A DNA stretch of 64,000 bases from Batillaria attramentaria (GCA_018292915.2 JACVVK020000444.1:488501-552500), one strand, 5' to 3'; shown: positions 13,737-25,122, numbered from the stretch's first letter. The notes: generated by a model from the letters alone, not told the origin. Program-made: numbers and translations.

Positions 13737-16334
13737 TGTGTGTGCGCATACTGGTGCATACTAGCTACTGAAATTCTTTTATATCAAGTGAATAATTTAA
13801 TAAACTTCTTGATACCTGCTGACAGTGCCACTCAGGACTTGCACATGGACGACTGGCCTTCTCCTTGCCGCAGCAACAAGACTGCACGCTTGTCTTGGGG
13901 CATGGCTGACACTCTCCTAATGTTGAAAATAATAATAATAATAATGATAATTTAGCGTGCAGTGATGTGCAACATTTTGTTCAGTCGTTCATAAGAACTG
14001 TGTACAATGCTAACAAGTGGAAATGAAACACACACATATAAACCAAACAACAACAACAGCCACCTTCCACAGACTGCAGCACAAGTATGCAGGGGAGATG
14101 CTTTTCACTGATGCTGCCCATCAAGTCTAAATTTATGTTAAGGTTCTTCCAATTCTAAAAATCTAAGCGCTATGCCCTCCTGACACTTTAAACCTGATCT
14201 TACCTGCATGGCACTTGTCCTCGCAGGTGTGCATTCCGCAAGACAAAGGACGACCACACACTTTCCCGCACATCCATGTGCGTGCGTTACAGCGCCGTGG
14301 TTTTGGTGCGCTGCGCCCGCAACAGCACGCTTGTTGCACCATCTTTGGGCAAGGTGGACACGGTCCTATATAAAAAATTATAATTATACATTAAAACAAT
14401 GCTTACGACATCATCAACAAACACTGTTATGCAATCGTGTTTGAATTTGACGCTCTGATTGGTCAGCGCATTAAAAATTCCTAGTGATCATTCCACAATG
14501 ATCCCTAGTCAATTATCACTTGTGTTTGAGACTTCAGTGTATGAATAATTATATGAAGTGCATTGTGCATGAAGGTCACAGATCTCATTAGCAGGGGGGT
14601 GGGTGGGTGGGGGTTTAACGTCCTTTTCCACCACATAGGGTGATATCAAAGACGGGGCAACGATGAAAAAGCCAGTACAAATATTTGGCCCCAGCCGGGA
14701 TCGAACTCACGACCCGAGCATTAGAAGTCCAACGCTCTACCATTCGACCACCCCGGCTCCCCTCTCATTAGCAGATGACAAGACTAGCCATGACTGACTC
14801 GGAGCCTAATTTCGACCTGAGCAGCATTGCGTCAATGGAACTGAGACGGACGTTTTACCACACTGTGCGCCGGTGACAATTTTACCTTGATCAGGCTTCA
14901 TTACCACAATGATCACCTCGAAGTTAACAGACATAGACAGTTCGTGACTATAGTGGCAGATGGACAAAAACTGTTCTGATAATGTACCTGAATGGCCACA
15001 GTCTCAACTCTTCAGATCCAGTCTTCTTTTTTTTTCTCCAACCCCCCCCCCCCCACCCCACCCCCCAGTTCAGGCACCCTCCCCCTCCAAAGCTGACTGA
15101 ACAAGACATTTAACAAAGGAAATAGAATTTTGGAAAAGGCATACTCAAAAGGGTTGCTGCTAGTTTTGAATGGAAACCTCACTCAACAATTTCAATATTG
15201 ACATGTCTTCTCACAAGAGTTTCATCATAAAGTTGGTGTCATGGATCTAATTCTGAAGCAAATCTACATGTATGTATGTTTCCTGGGAAACCTGCCAGAC
15301 ATCATGTTGTCTCACCTGGATGGCAGTTCAGCAGGCAGGTGTGTCCACAGCTGGGTTTCAACGCACGGCCGCAGGTCTGTCCACAAGAGTGTGGGATCAG
15401 CCAGGGGTCAAACTTTGGGTCCTCGACTTTGCCGCAGAAGCAGGTTGATCGTGTTGGACACTCATTCTGCCTGTACTCACAGCGACACTTGGGACTGGTG
15501 GAAGATAGGAGAAATCGGCAGACATGAACTCTATGTACATGAACTGAAAAAGAGAATATCTAGTTCTAAGCAAGTCAATTCTCTGTAACTAACACACTAG
15601 TTTATACAAAGAGTCTAACACAATCAAAACAGACACGGAAAAAGCGTTCCCCCCCAAAAAAACAACAACAACAACAACAAAACAAACAAAAAAACAAAAA
15701 CAAACAAAAACAACAACAAAAAAACCAAACAAATGAATACATAAACGAAAACATAAACTAAAATGTTTCATTTCTATATTCACTGATAGGCACTTGTAAA
15801 CCTATACACATTAAATTGATTAATATCGTAATAAACAATTCTGATGCTGACGCTTACCAACATCATTGGTACTATGCTCAATGAAAATTCAGTTACAGAT
15901 GTAAACAACTACAGATAACCTACTACAAAAGAAATATACAATATAATACAAACCAAAACCAAGGCACATCAGAGACCACGTTCTGCCCCGCCTGTTCTGC
16001 CTGGTACTGGGATTGGTACACCCCTTCGCGCACCCACTTTTGGATACACTGCAGGTGCAGCATACAGTAACAGCCGTGGCATGTCCAGATCTGAGCACAC
16101 ACACAACATGTATGTTACTGCTAATTGATTTCTTTTTCTCCGTCTTTCCTAACAGTGCATAGGCAAATATTCTCTGGGAAATGCTTAGCTGCTAGTTGGA
16201 CTTACACCAGTAATGACGCCAGTCTACATCTATGTGATGCTAATGTTTCTTTCAACATACATGTATACATTTTTTTTTATTCAAAAAGTTTCCTTATTTT
16301 CAATTCTGTTCAGTATGACATGGCATAATCCTGC

Positions 16335-16366
<32 letters not shown>

Positions 16367-16367
16367 A

Positions 16368-16402
<35 letters not shown>

Positions 16403-18644
16403 TAACAGTCCCTATTTCCTCACATGTACTTTATTGTCCCTTTCAGGAAATTCAGGCTGCTTCCTCGGGGGGGGGAATAACTATCCTATTTTTCAATTTG
16501 TTGAAGAAGGAAAGCTGGATAACCCGGAGAGAAACCCCGGATAAGCAGCCCGGTAGCCAGGAAAAACCAATATCACATGTGTATCACAAGCTCGACCAGG
16601 GCTCGAACCCACACTTCATTGCCGCGACAGCTGTTCAGTAGTGCAAAAGCTAAATCCGACATGCCACCTATTAGACCTGTTTAAATACTTACCGCATCCT
16701 CCCTTTTGATGTTGTCAATACAAATGAGGCAGGCAGATGTGCCTGAACGGAAGGAGTGCAGAAGATGCTCCTGAGCCTTGGAAACATCCCCATCTTCATT
16801 CTCAGCATCCTCTGGAATCCAGAAATAAACACATCATGGAAAAACTGAATACACGTTTGACAGTTACCTGCCTGAAAATTCTACATTCTCTGCAAGAGCA
16901 GCCAAGAATACACTTTATTTGACATGCAGTAATGTGTCCCTAATAAAGTATAAATGTGAATGAAGAATGTGTGCATGTGTGCGTGACTGTTTTTTTTTTT
17001 TTGTTGTTTTTTTTTATGTTGTTTCCATAGTAATGGAAACAACATAATAGGACGGGCTAAAATTTCCACGTTCATAGGCAAGCATCTGTGGTACAAACGC
17101 ACGTCACTGCCGATCTCCCGCAGAGACGATTATGCAAGTGTAACTCTGACAATGACGTAAGAAAACCTGCGTCATCGATGCTGGCATGTATGCTGTTCCG
17201 AACGCGCTTCTCCTCCTCACTGAGTGCCGTCTGTGTGGATGTGTGTGTGTGTGCGTGTGTGTGTGTGTGTGAATTGTGTCCGGGCCCGTTTCTTCGAAGA
17301 TACTTAACTGAATGGCTTCAAATTTGGGGTATCCAAATTTATCAAAATGTTACATTAGACGATTCAAGCGTGTGATGATTGCTTAAGTGATTTGGGAGTT
17401 ATCGCCCTTTTGAGACAAGTTGGTTGTCTTTCGTTTACAGGCGTAATATTTATTTAAATCACTCAATTTTTTGGCAGTAGATAGCTTGAATACGGACTCT
17501 GAACAGAGTCACTACTAGAAAATGGTCGCTCTTATAGTTTTCATGTAAACCGAGCCTGAGTTGACATTGCATGTGAACCCAGTTCAGATGCCTATTTCTC
17601 CGAAAATACTGAACAGATCGATTTCAAATTTGGGGTTTCTAAATGAATCAAGATTGTTGAATAGAAGGCCCGATCCAGGTACGATTGCACACATGATTTG
17701 CGAGTTATCGCCCTTTTAAAAAAAAGTGGCTTTCTGGCGTTTAAAGGCGTAATATTTACCTAAACCACTCCATTTTTTGGACATAGATAGCATGAATACG
17801 GACTCTCAACTGAGTGAATTTTGGAGGTTGTCGCTTTTATACTTTTGGCGTAAGCCGTACCTGATGAAAGTGCTGGTGAACACACTTTAGATCTCAAAAT
17901 CGCTCCTACTATACATAGATAATGAGCCTGGGGTGCCATAAAAAATATACAAAAAAATTAGAAAAATTCACTGCAGCCGTTGTCGTCAGTTGACTCGAAA
18001 ATTTGTACTCGAAGCACATTTCCTTTACACAAGCCACACGCCTCACAAACATCGCAGAAAAGGCACACGCGCACTGACGCAAAACTGTATCAGCGTCAGT
18101 TTGCCGACGTCATGTTTGATTGACGTGGGGGTGTGTCGTCACTTTTCGGAAGTTCTCTATTTGTAGACGGGGAAAGCGGGAGTTTCATTGATGTAGTGAG
18201 CTTTGTTTTTCCCACTGACTCTCACTCAATAGCATAGTAGAGTGAGAGAACACCACATAGGTCTCAATGGAGCACATGCACAAACGCGGCTCGCGCAAGT
18301 CTGCGTGCGTGCGTGCGTGCGCCGCGCGCGTATGTCTGTGTGTGTTTGTGTGCGCGCGCGCGCAGCAGACATAACACATAGTGAAAAAACGTTCGCCGCG
18401 CAGACTTGTCTGTTAAACACATTGAGCCGGTATAAATTCGATCTTTACACTGCGCAGCAGCAACACTTCAATTTTCATGGGGCTGCTTTCATTGCAAGAA
18501 TTGTATCCGAGTCAAAGTTATTACGTCAAAATTAATGTATTATGCGTCATCCCAATGAGGAAAACGTCATAGATTTCAAAGAAAACAACTTGACGTCTCT
18601 CTTCCAAAACCAAGATTGGTCTGACAAGCCCGGTCAGTTGTTTC

Positions 18645-18675
<31 letters not shown>

Positions 18676-18677
18676 TG

Positions 18678-18753
<76 letters not shown>

Positions 18754-21139
18754 TCCCGAATACATGGCATTACAAAAGAACGACCGTGACGACAGCAGGT
18801 GATTAAATGGAAACAACATATTGGGCTGGTCAGTGGCCATCTTGTTAAAGGATAGATTGACATAGCAAACATTACATACATTCTCAAAGACAGAAGTACA
18901 TCACAATACATTGACATAGTAAACATTACATACTCTCTTGTCCCGAATAAGCGTCCACGTACGCGTATTTTTTTCGGGCAATTTGCGCCGCCCGTACGCG
19001 CTTATTTAAGTCCGTACGCTTATTAAATTTTGGCTTTTTTGCGCCGCCCGTACGCCTATTCAAACCCGTACGCTTTCTTTTTTTGCTGTTCGAAAATGAG
19101 AAGCCAAATCGTACCTTTTTGTGCGCTGTTTATCAACCGATCGGCATCACAACAAGCGGGCACGCGCAGCCATGCGTCAGAGCAACGTGTTCTGCGATTG
19201 GCCACAGTCAGTGGGTTTGGCCGGTTCTAAGCCAATCACGATTCGTTTATGAAAATCCGCGAAAACATGGATGCTGAAAAGCCGTCTGGAAAATGCCACC
19301 CCGTACTATTATTCAAGCCCGTACTATTATTAATTTTCACTGAAAATGCCACCCCGTACTATTATTCAAACCCGTACTATTATTAATTTTCACTGAAAAT
19401 GCCACCCCGTACTATTATTCACACCCGTACTATTATTCAGGACAAAAGAGTACATGCTCAAAGACAGAAGTACATCACAATACATTGACATAGTAAACAT
19501 TACATACATGCTCAAAGACAGAAGTACATCACAATACATTGACATAGTAAACATTACATACATGCTCAAAGACAGAAGTACATCACAATACACTGACACA
19601 GCAAACATTACATACATGCTCTCAGACAGAAGTACATCACAATACACTGACACAGCAAACATTACATACATGCTCAAAGACAGAAGTACATCACAATACA
19701 TTGACATAGTAAACATTACATACATCATCAAAGACAGAAGTACATCACAATACATTCTCCCACCCCTCCCCCAATACACACACACACATAAATCCAAGAA
19801 CACGCGTGCGTGAGTGTGTGTCCTACCTTGCAGGTACTTTGGCTAAACATGCATCCACACAAGAGATGTATACGAGCTCTGTATCCCCGACCCAACACCC
19901 TCCACCTCCCCCCAACCCCTGCCCCTCCCCCACGCCCATGGCCTATACCTCTTGAGGATAAGTGATTACCGTAATTGTTTGAGTATGATTTGAAGACATC
20001 CTGCAGAACCCTGTCTCCAATGTCTCCCTCCTCTTCATCTGACTCAGCGTCTTCCCCGAAGTCCTGAAGATGACGACGCACAGATTCTTGATGGCGACTG
20101 CTGGCCTCGGCAAATATCTCTTTTGCTGACTCTGGTTTCCCTACAAATGATGATAATACAATGCACCGCTGCAGCATCAGCATTTTGAACATCCATTGTG
20201 GACATTTTACTGGGTTACTAATAGAAGTACATTATGGGTTACATATGAATTCCAAAACATTGCATATGAATTATTTCATGTAACTAAACAAACACCTGAT
20301 TTTTTTTTTTATGTAATATATATATACGGTGAAGTCTCCCCTATTACCCTTTTAATTTTACTACAGTCAAACCTGTGTAAGGCGGTCACCCAAGGGACGG
20401 GGCCAAACTGACCGCCTTAGACAGGTGTGACCGGGTTATCCAGGGTGACATGTCAACAGTTAGCATGTCAGGGGATCCTCTGGGGTGACCAGGTTAGACA
20501 GTGACATGGCTTATACAGGTGACCGCCTTGGCAGGTTCGACTGTACCAGTGTACTGATTAACTGCTTGTTTTATTATCATGGGGATGCAAGGAGCAGACT
20601 GAAATCTTCACAGCTAAAGTTAAATAAATGATTGAATATGACTTGATCACTAGAAATAGAATCAGCAAAATTTTTTCTTAAAATACCAGTTTAAAAAGCA
20701 GTGTTCCTTACAGCTTTCAAAACTGAGGGTCACTTTGTCCCTCTCTCTCAAATTCAGAGGGTCATTTTGTAAAATCAATGAAGTACAGCCGCAAAATGTC
20801 TGCGTCAGATTCTGAAATCTCTGCGTAAATGACGCATATATATATATATATAATACGGAATGAGCGAACGATCATACTATTACAAATTAAACAAACTCTT
20901 CAGAAGAACAGATCGGTGCAATGTCTGTGATACTTACTGACAGCCGTATTTTCACATGTGTCACTCTGGGGGCCTCCCTTGGACCAAGCACTGCTGGCAT
21001 TCTGCTGTTTGGCACTCAGGGCTGATGCTCCTCCATTACCTGCCCTAGGTCCAAACCTGTCACCATCACCATGATGGTGTGGTGCCCCCCTGCCCCGCCC
21101 TCTGCCTCTCCCTCTCAAATAGGCGGGCCTGTTATCCAT
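5618..21139 (-). CDS. NFXL1: NFXL1 orthologue: NF-X1-type zinc finger protein with RING-CH finger and C-terminal membrane anchor (18 coding exons, 904 aa)
   Basis: Exons, 5' to 3' on the minus strand: 21139-20938, 20140-19970, 16811-16693, 16090-15954, 15494-15316, 14365-14204, 13916-13816, 13595-13481, 13324-13209, 12731-12600, 11936-11846, 11142-11022, 9499-9340, 8831-8718, 8172-8041, 7526-7290, 6586-6392, 5848-5618. They total 2715 nt and all phases join. The ATG has an in-frame TAA 12 nt upstream and a strong context (AAAATGG). Order: RGRG/Gly-rich N-terminus; acidic segment ([10 protein letters not shown]); RING-CH finger about residues 150-215 ([29 protein letters not shown]); the conserved [13 protein letters not shown] block; about ten NF-X1 Cys/His fingers (e.g. 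[15 protein letters not shown]) to about 820; a charged coiled coil; a membrane segment about 882-903 ([18 protein letters not shown]). Human NFXL1 is 911 aa with the same order and tail anchor; plain NFX1 lacks the anchor. Role (E3-like or RNA/DNA-associated) is inferred from domains only. Intron 17 is GC-AG. Confidence 0.93.
6391..6391 (-). other. NFXL1: Non-canonical GC donor of NFXL1 intron 17
   Basis: The exon ends CAG at 6392 and the intron begins GCAAGG instead of GTAAGG. The reading frame (…LEQKKQ, then AEEEEKHKK in the next exon) matches the conserved coiled coil only if this GC site is used, and the intron ends in a normal CAG at 5849. GC-AG introns are a known minor class, so this is not evidence of decay. 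Confidence 0.75.
6733..6785. repeat. (GT)n microsatellite in NFXL1 intron
   Basis: Uninterrupted GT run between exons 16 and 17 of NFXL1. Confidence 0.95.
7037..7105 (-). mobile_element. Fragment of the GGTGGTCGAATGG-headed SINE family
   Basis: GTTTGGGAGTTTAATGTCC followed by CCACCACATATGACAAATCAA matches the 3' half of the SINE at 14595-14762 in the same orientation. The tRNA-like head is absent. Confidence 0.5.
9172..9258. repeat. (GT)n microsatellite in NFXL1 intron
   Basis: Near-perfect GT run of about 85 bp downstream (in gene sense) of exon 13. Confidence 0.95.
10221..10539. mobile_element. MITE with terminal inverted repeat GGCTGGGGAATT (copy 1)
   Basis: It opens with GGCTGGGGAATTGCTGA and closes with TGAAAATTCCCCAGC, an inverted repeat. 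The interior (TCTCCTGGCACCC, ACTGACATGCAA, CATGGCATTACATG, GGCTGAAAGGATAGGA) is shared with copy 2 at 12191-12515. Diverged 52-bp direct repeats (10140-10192 and 10557-10608) flank it. Confidence 0.65.
11301..11700 (+). mobile_element. tRNA-derived SINE with (ATT)n tail
   Basis: The head GGCCGGTGGTCTAGTGGTTA holds a good pol III A box (TGGTCTAGTGG), followed 40-50 bp later by a B-box-like GGGTTAAAGTCCC. The body runs through TTTGGAAATGTTCAGCCCAC and GGGTCAAGCGCCTATATAAT to an ATT-repeat tail. It sits in NFXL1 intron 11, in the opposite orientation to the gene. Confidence 0.8.
12031..12117. mobile_element. Foldback/MITE hairpin with TATGTGA-type ends
   Basis: The two arms, each about 33 bp (TGTGAACCTCCACCACGAAA and its complement TTTCGTGGTGGAGGGTCACA), are almost perfect inverted repeats around a loop of about 20 bp. 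The outermost bases match the ends of the element at 47915-48174. Confidence 0.7.
12191..12515. mobile_element. MITE with terminal inverted repeat GGCTGGGGAATT (copy 2)
   Basis: Second copy of the element at 10221-10539, with the same ends (GGCTGGGGAATTGCTGA … ACCCCAGCC) and the same internal blocks but more divergence. It lies in NFXL1 intron 10. Confidence 0.65.
13684..13745. repeat. (GT)n microsatellite in NFXL1 intron 7
   Basis: GT run of about 60 bp. Confidence 0.95.
14595..14762 (-). mobile_element. tRNA-derived SINE with 12-bp target site duplication
   Basis: In sense, the element starts with a tRNA-like head: A box TGGTCGAATGG, then TGAGTTCGATCCCGGCTGGG with a perfect B box. A short body follows (GTCTTTGATATCACCCTATG, GTGGAAAAGGACGTTAAA). 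Exact direct repeats TCTCATTAGCAG flank it at 14583-14594 and 14763-14774, which proves insertion. Related copies: 7037-7105, 54225-54365, 55374-55550, 55985-56085 and 58643-58806. Confidence 0.9.
16335..16402. repeat. (GA)n/(GACA)n simple repeat
   Basis: A GA tract passes into tandem GACA tetranucleotides in NFXL1 intron 3. Confidence 0.9.
17281..17895. repeat. Two tandem copies of a ~306-bp repeat
   Basis: Segments 17281-17585 and 17586-17895 share, in the same order, TTCAAATTTGGGGT, GAGTTATCGCCCTTTT, GGCGTAATATTTA, ATAGATAGC.TGAATACGGACTCT and a final CTTTTATA.TTTT block. They are diverged but collinear. A short third start may follow (GTGAACACACTTTAGATC). No long open frame crosses both copies. 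Confidence 0.75.
18651..18751. repeat. (GA)n-(GT)n compound microsatellite
   Basis: A GAGA run is followed by about 80 bp of GT in NFXL1 intron 2. Confidence 0.95.
18858..19755. repeat. 54-bp minisatellite split by a transposon
   Basis: The period begins CATGCTCAAAGACAGAAGTA and ends GTAAACATTACATA. More than one copy lies at 18858-18933 and about 5.5 copies at 19451-19755, with an inserted element between them. Some units differ by the linked change ATTGACATAG to ACTGACACAG. All units are in NFXL1 intron 2. Confidence 0.85.
18934..19450. mobile_element. Non-autonomous DNA transposon with repeat-rich termini, inserted in the minisatellite
   Basis: The left end TCTCTTGTCCCGAATAAGCG and the right end TATTCAGGACAAAAGAG form an imperfect terminal inverted repeat. 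A 3-bp TAC is duplicated on both sides of the insertion point. The right part holds about 2.6 tandem copies of a 53-bp unit (CCCCGTACTATTATTCAA…); the left part has repeated CCGTACGC(G)CTTATT words and two GCGCCGCCCGTACGC blocks. No transposase is encoded. Confidence 0.75.
20364..20543. mobile_element. pogo/Tigger-type MITE (180 bp)
   Basis: The ends CAGTCAAACCTGTGTAAGGC and GCCTTGGCAGGTTCGACTG are inverted repeats, and TA flanks both sides. Ends that start CAGT with a TA target duplication are the signature of pogo/Tigger members of Tc1/mariner. It lies in NFXL1 intron 1 and carries no gene. Confidence 0.75.
20703..20838. repeat. Dispersed repeat (also at 53350-53480)
   Basis: The block GTTCCTTACAGCTTTCAAAA … GAGGGTCATTTTGTAAAATC … TACAGCCGCAAAAT is closely matched at 53350-53480. 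It is not a known class to me and has no obvious terminal repeats. Confidence 0.6.
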
Positions 21140-23050
21140 TTTGATATCTTATACGACTCAAGACGGTCCGACAGAACGGCTTCAACAAGCTGAAACACAT
21201 AATGACAATACATACATGTATGTACACTGTTTACTGAAAAATACACACATTGCGAAGCACTTGAAAATACTTGACGTTCATCTGATCTATGACGAAGAGC
21301 ACCCGGCCTATGGTAAGACCAGATGATCTCATCGGATCCAGTGTCTTCTGCTCTAAGATTTAAACAGCTCTTCAATTGTACAGTGTGTCATAAGTTAATA
21401 AAATCAAACGAAGACACAAATCGTCAAATTGCAAGTTCGACCCTGATCCATCATCCGTCAGCAGATGGACACGTCAGCCTTTAGCTTGGACAGAATCAAC
21501 CGTCATGCATGCAGCGAACAAACGCTTGAAAAATAAGAAGCAGGACCAATACATAAAAGTTGTACCTTTCATTTACCAGTTTGCGATATGTCGATGACAT
21601 AAATCCACCGACTCAACAAAATGCATCGGGCAGCAGAGTTGCAGCCGACGTATCAGGTCTATTCGGCCCATTTCAATCTCGACCCAACAGCTCGGCTCAA
21701 AACTAGAGTCAGGTTGCCCAAAAACCCACTGTCAGGTCGTCCCACAGGCTAAGTCAGCTTGGCGGCACATTCCCAACCCACACCAACTCGGCGCGGCCCA
21801 TACCATCTTCTCTCTTCTCCTCCAATGTGAGGTCTTTTATATCCTTGCTGTGTGTTTATCTTCTTTGTTCACGTGTGTGACAGTATGGCTGTGTCTCTGT
21901 GTTGAGTGTGATTTGAGTTTGATAGTGTTTGAAACTGTTTATTTGTCTGTCTGTATTATTGTACCCCCCCCCCCCCCCTATTTTGCCGCAAGATAGTCTC
22001 TGTTGCTTGCGCGGCTCTCCACGCCCCCATTCCACCCCCCCCCCCCCCCATCTTTTCCCGTGTGTGAGGCGCTTAGAGCTTCCCAAAGGATAGGCGCCAT
22101 ATATGGCTGTGTCTGTGTGTTGAGTGTGATTTGTGAGTGTTTGAAACTGTTTATTTGTCTCTTTGTATCATTGTACCCCTCCCGGGGAAGATCCCCCATG
22201 GTGAGTTCCTTGTCATGAATCGTTTTCTGTCCATCATTTCCTGATCTCGTGCGTGGACCTTGCCAAGATCAGGGAGAAACATTATTGTGCGGACTCGCTG
22301 AGGGTGCTGTTCAGGGATGTCCCCCCTGACAGCATCTTCAGTTTCTTAAAGGAGGCCAACCTGTTTCATAAAATTTAATTGGAAATTCATTGTCTTTCAT
22401 TGACCTCCGTCCGTTCAATACTTTAAGTCTTGTAAGAACTTCTCATTTAAACCCAGTAGATTTTTAGTATATATTTACATCCTGTTTTATTGTATGCCCT
22501 TTTATTTTTAATGAACTGGCAGAAAGGGACCGCTCTTTGCCGCGAATTAGCCTCTGTTGCTTGCGCGGCGTTAAGCCCTAAATAACTAACTAACTGTACC
22601 CCTCCTTCCCCCCCCCCTTTTTTTTCCGCAAGATAGTCTTTGTTGCTTGGGCGGCTCTACTACCCCTCCTTAGCTGCAAGATGGTCTCTGTTGCTTGAGC
22701 GGCTCTCCACTCCTCCATTCTACACCCACAACCACCCCCCCCCCCCTTCTTCCCCGTGTGTGAGGCGCTTAGAGCTTCCCGAAGGATAGGCGCCATATAA
22801 TATGGCTGTGTCTGTGTGTTGAGTGTGATTTGTGTTTGATAGTATTTGAAAGTGTTTATTTGTCTGTATTATAATTTATTGTAAACCCCAGAAGCACCCC
22901 ACCCCCCTTCTGAAAAGTTGCAAGTCCGGTCAGTTCGTTCATGTTCAATAACTGGTGTGGCCACCATTTGCTGCCAGACAGTCCACCACCCGTTGCCGCA
23001 TCGAGTGGACAAGGTTCTGCAGCATCTGTTGCGGGATGGCGTGCCACTCC
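21140..23050. other. Region upstream of NFXL1: presumed promoter, then SINE and LINE debris
   Basis: About 21140-21800 is unremarkable unique sequence where the NFXL1 5' UTR and promoter should lie. Between 21880 and 22860 there are two diverged copies of a block reading TTGAGTGTGATTTG … GATAGTCTCTGTTGCTTG … GAGGCGCTTAGAGCTTCCC … GATAGGCGCCATAT, with poly-C runs; this looks like a SINE tail family. No host exon is recognisable. Confidence 0.5.
22200..22597 (+). pseudogene. 3' end of a non-LTR retrotransposon ORF2 with TAACTAAC tail
   Basis: An open stretch reads ISCVDLAKIREKHYCADSL, then VLFRDVPPDSIFSFLKEANL, FHKI and a stop. This is like the extreme C-terminus of I/Nimb or Jockey-like LINE proteins. 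The 3' end is AATAACTAACTAACTG, a typical short-repeat LINE tail. Everything 5' of it is missing. Confidence 0.55.
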
Positions 23051-23338
23051 TGCTGCAGGAACTGGAATAACATCGACAACGCCGCCGCAAACGCCGCCGC
23101 TAGCCGACGCCACCCCCCGTGTGGCGCACATGAGTATTATACGGTCACGTGATGCGTGCTTTTCGGGTTCCCAGTGGCGCAATGGTAGTAGTGGCAAAAT
23201 GCCCGCCCCTACCTGATACTGAAAATTGCGTCGTCTTCGGTAACGTTTGCAAAGAATAACATTTCGAGAAACAAAAGCTGAAACAAGCAAAACGGTACGT
23301 GATTTAAAATTTAAAAAAAAAATAAAAAAAATGACGAC

Positions 23339-23456
23339 GCCTACGGCACCCGGTGTTCCCAGGCGGTCACCCATCCAAGTACTGACCGGGCCCGACGTTG
23401 CTTAACTTCGGTGATCGGACGAGAACCGGTGTTCTCAACGTGGTATGGCCGTAGGC
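23339..23456 (-). rRNA. 5S rRNA, copy 1
   Basis: 118 bp of intact sequence. In sense it starts GCCTACGGCCATACCACGTT and keeps AAGTTAAGCAACGTCGGGCC (box A region) and GATGGGTGACCGCCTGGG (box C). A T-rich run follows in sense. Confidence 0.95.
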
Positions 23457-23847
23457 GGGAGACAAGGCGATGTTTAATCATTATACGCATTGTATTATAT
23501 GCAAATTAACATCGGTCAAGGCCGTGATATTAGATAACATGACCGGTGATGTCGATTGTTTATTTTATTAACACCGCCATCGACAACGACGCCGCTAACT
23601 CCGCTCTCCACGCGGCGCACCTGAGCATTATACGGTCACGTGATGCGTGCCTTTCAGGTTCCCGGTGGCGCAATGGTTGCTGTAGTGGCAAACTGATGCC
23701 CGGCCTGCCACCGGATACTGAAAATTGCCCCGTCGTCTTCGGTAACGTGTGCAAAGAATAACATTTCGAGAAACAAAACCCGGAAAAACAATGATATGTA
23801 AAACAAACAAAACGGTACACAGTTTTAAAAAAAAAAAAAATGAAGTC

Positions 23848-23961
23848 GCCTACGGCACCCGGTGTTCCCAGGCGGTCACCCATCCAAGTACTGACCGGGC
23901 CGTTGCTTAACTTCGGTGATCGGACGAGAACCGGTGTTCTCAACGTGGTATGGCCGTAGGC
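23848..23961 (-). rRNA. 5S rRNA, copy 2, with 4-bp deletion
   Basis: 114 bp. CCGGGCCCGACGTTG of other copies reads CCGGGCCGTTG here, removing four bases next to the internal promoter. Probably non-functional or poorly expressed, though otherwise complete. Confidence 0.85.
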
Positions 23962-25110
23962 GAGAGAAGAGGTCGATTTTAATCATTATATCCCGGCATT
24001 ACACTATACTGATGCAACACTGACAACATAAGGCGTTTGCACGATAAGTAAACCATGTTGTATATGAGGGCCCATGATGTTGATTGTTAATTTCTTCAAA
24101 ATGACATCGCCAACGACGCGACCGCTAACTCCTCTCACCACGTGGCGCACCTGAGTAATTCTCGGCGGTCTCACGTGATGCCGCGTACCTGTCGGGTTCA
24201 GTCCCGATGGCGCCGGCAGGGTCACTGACTTGGTGAAAGACTGATGGCTTGACTAGTGGTTGACGTTCCTTTATCGTTTCAAGAGTAACATTTTGTAATA
24301 AAGAGCGATTCGACTTTAAATGAAATGAAAATGCGTGAAATGAAAACTGATGATAATCAGAATTTCGTGGCAGCCGGTTACGACTCGGCGTGAATACTGA
24401 GCGGCCGCGCGGGGTACGAATGTATATACTGAATCAGGATCCGTTAATGGCCGGTCGGCGTTTTCAAGGATTAATTTTTTAAAGCAAATTTGATTCAAAT
24501 AAATATTATTGTCATGTTTTCTTTTAGAGATACGAGTATATGCTGAACCAACTGAGACGAACCACAGGTGAAAGAGGCAAGGAACTGAACTCTTTCTCCT
24601 TTAGCGATTATTGTATTGTTGCAGTTCCTTCCCTTGCTCAACCCTTCCCGTCCTCATTAATTCAGAGTGGTCGTTTAATTAAGGGGGTACACGGCGCGTT
24701 CGTAATGCACAGCCTGCAGATGACAGTGTACTGCATTTGGCTATGATGACGAATTGTTATTATCAGTGTATATGTGACGTACCAGACATCCAAGACTGAT
24801 TCTGACACATAACAAAATAGTGCATAAAGAATAAAGGCCTTGCAGCAGAGACATAAATTTATGTCATTTTCTGCTTGCCATGAAGAAAGTCTGGCATAAA
24901 TGCAACAGAGCTAAGAAAAAGACAATAAATGAAGAAATAAGGAATGGTAAAAAAAAAAATAAAAAAAATTGCACGGCCGGCGGAGTTGAAGAAGATAATA
25001 GATAAACTAATATATCTAAATAAAAGATAACACTAAATGAATAAATGATGAATGGGGCTCGACGGAACAGCCAAGAAAGAAGATGAAAAATAAACAAACT
25101 AACAAATGAT

Positions 25111-25118
25111 AAAAAAAA
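25111..25118 (-). terminator. Pol III terminator of 5S copy 3
   Basis: In gene sense the 5S end is followed after GAAC by a run of eight T. All first-type genes of the units have the same arrangement; second-type genes have GACTTCA then a T-run of 12-24. Confidence 0.8.
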
Positions 25119-25122
25119 GTTC

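Noticed and set aside
14690..14762. Functional tRNA gene
   Set aside because: The tRNA-like segment continues into a SINE body and has a target site duplication; the same head occurs at several other loci.
18858..19755. CRISPR-like array
   Set aside because: The repeats are contiguous 54-bp units without variable spacers, in a eukaryotic intron.
19454..19813. Tandem-repeat protein ORFs on both strands of the 54-bp minisatellite
   Set aside because: 54 is a multiple of three, so any frame without a stop stays open. The array is split by a transposon and lies in an intron.
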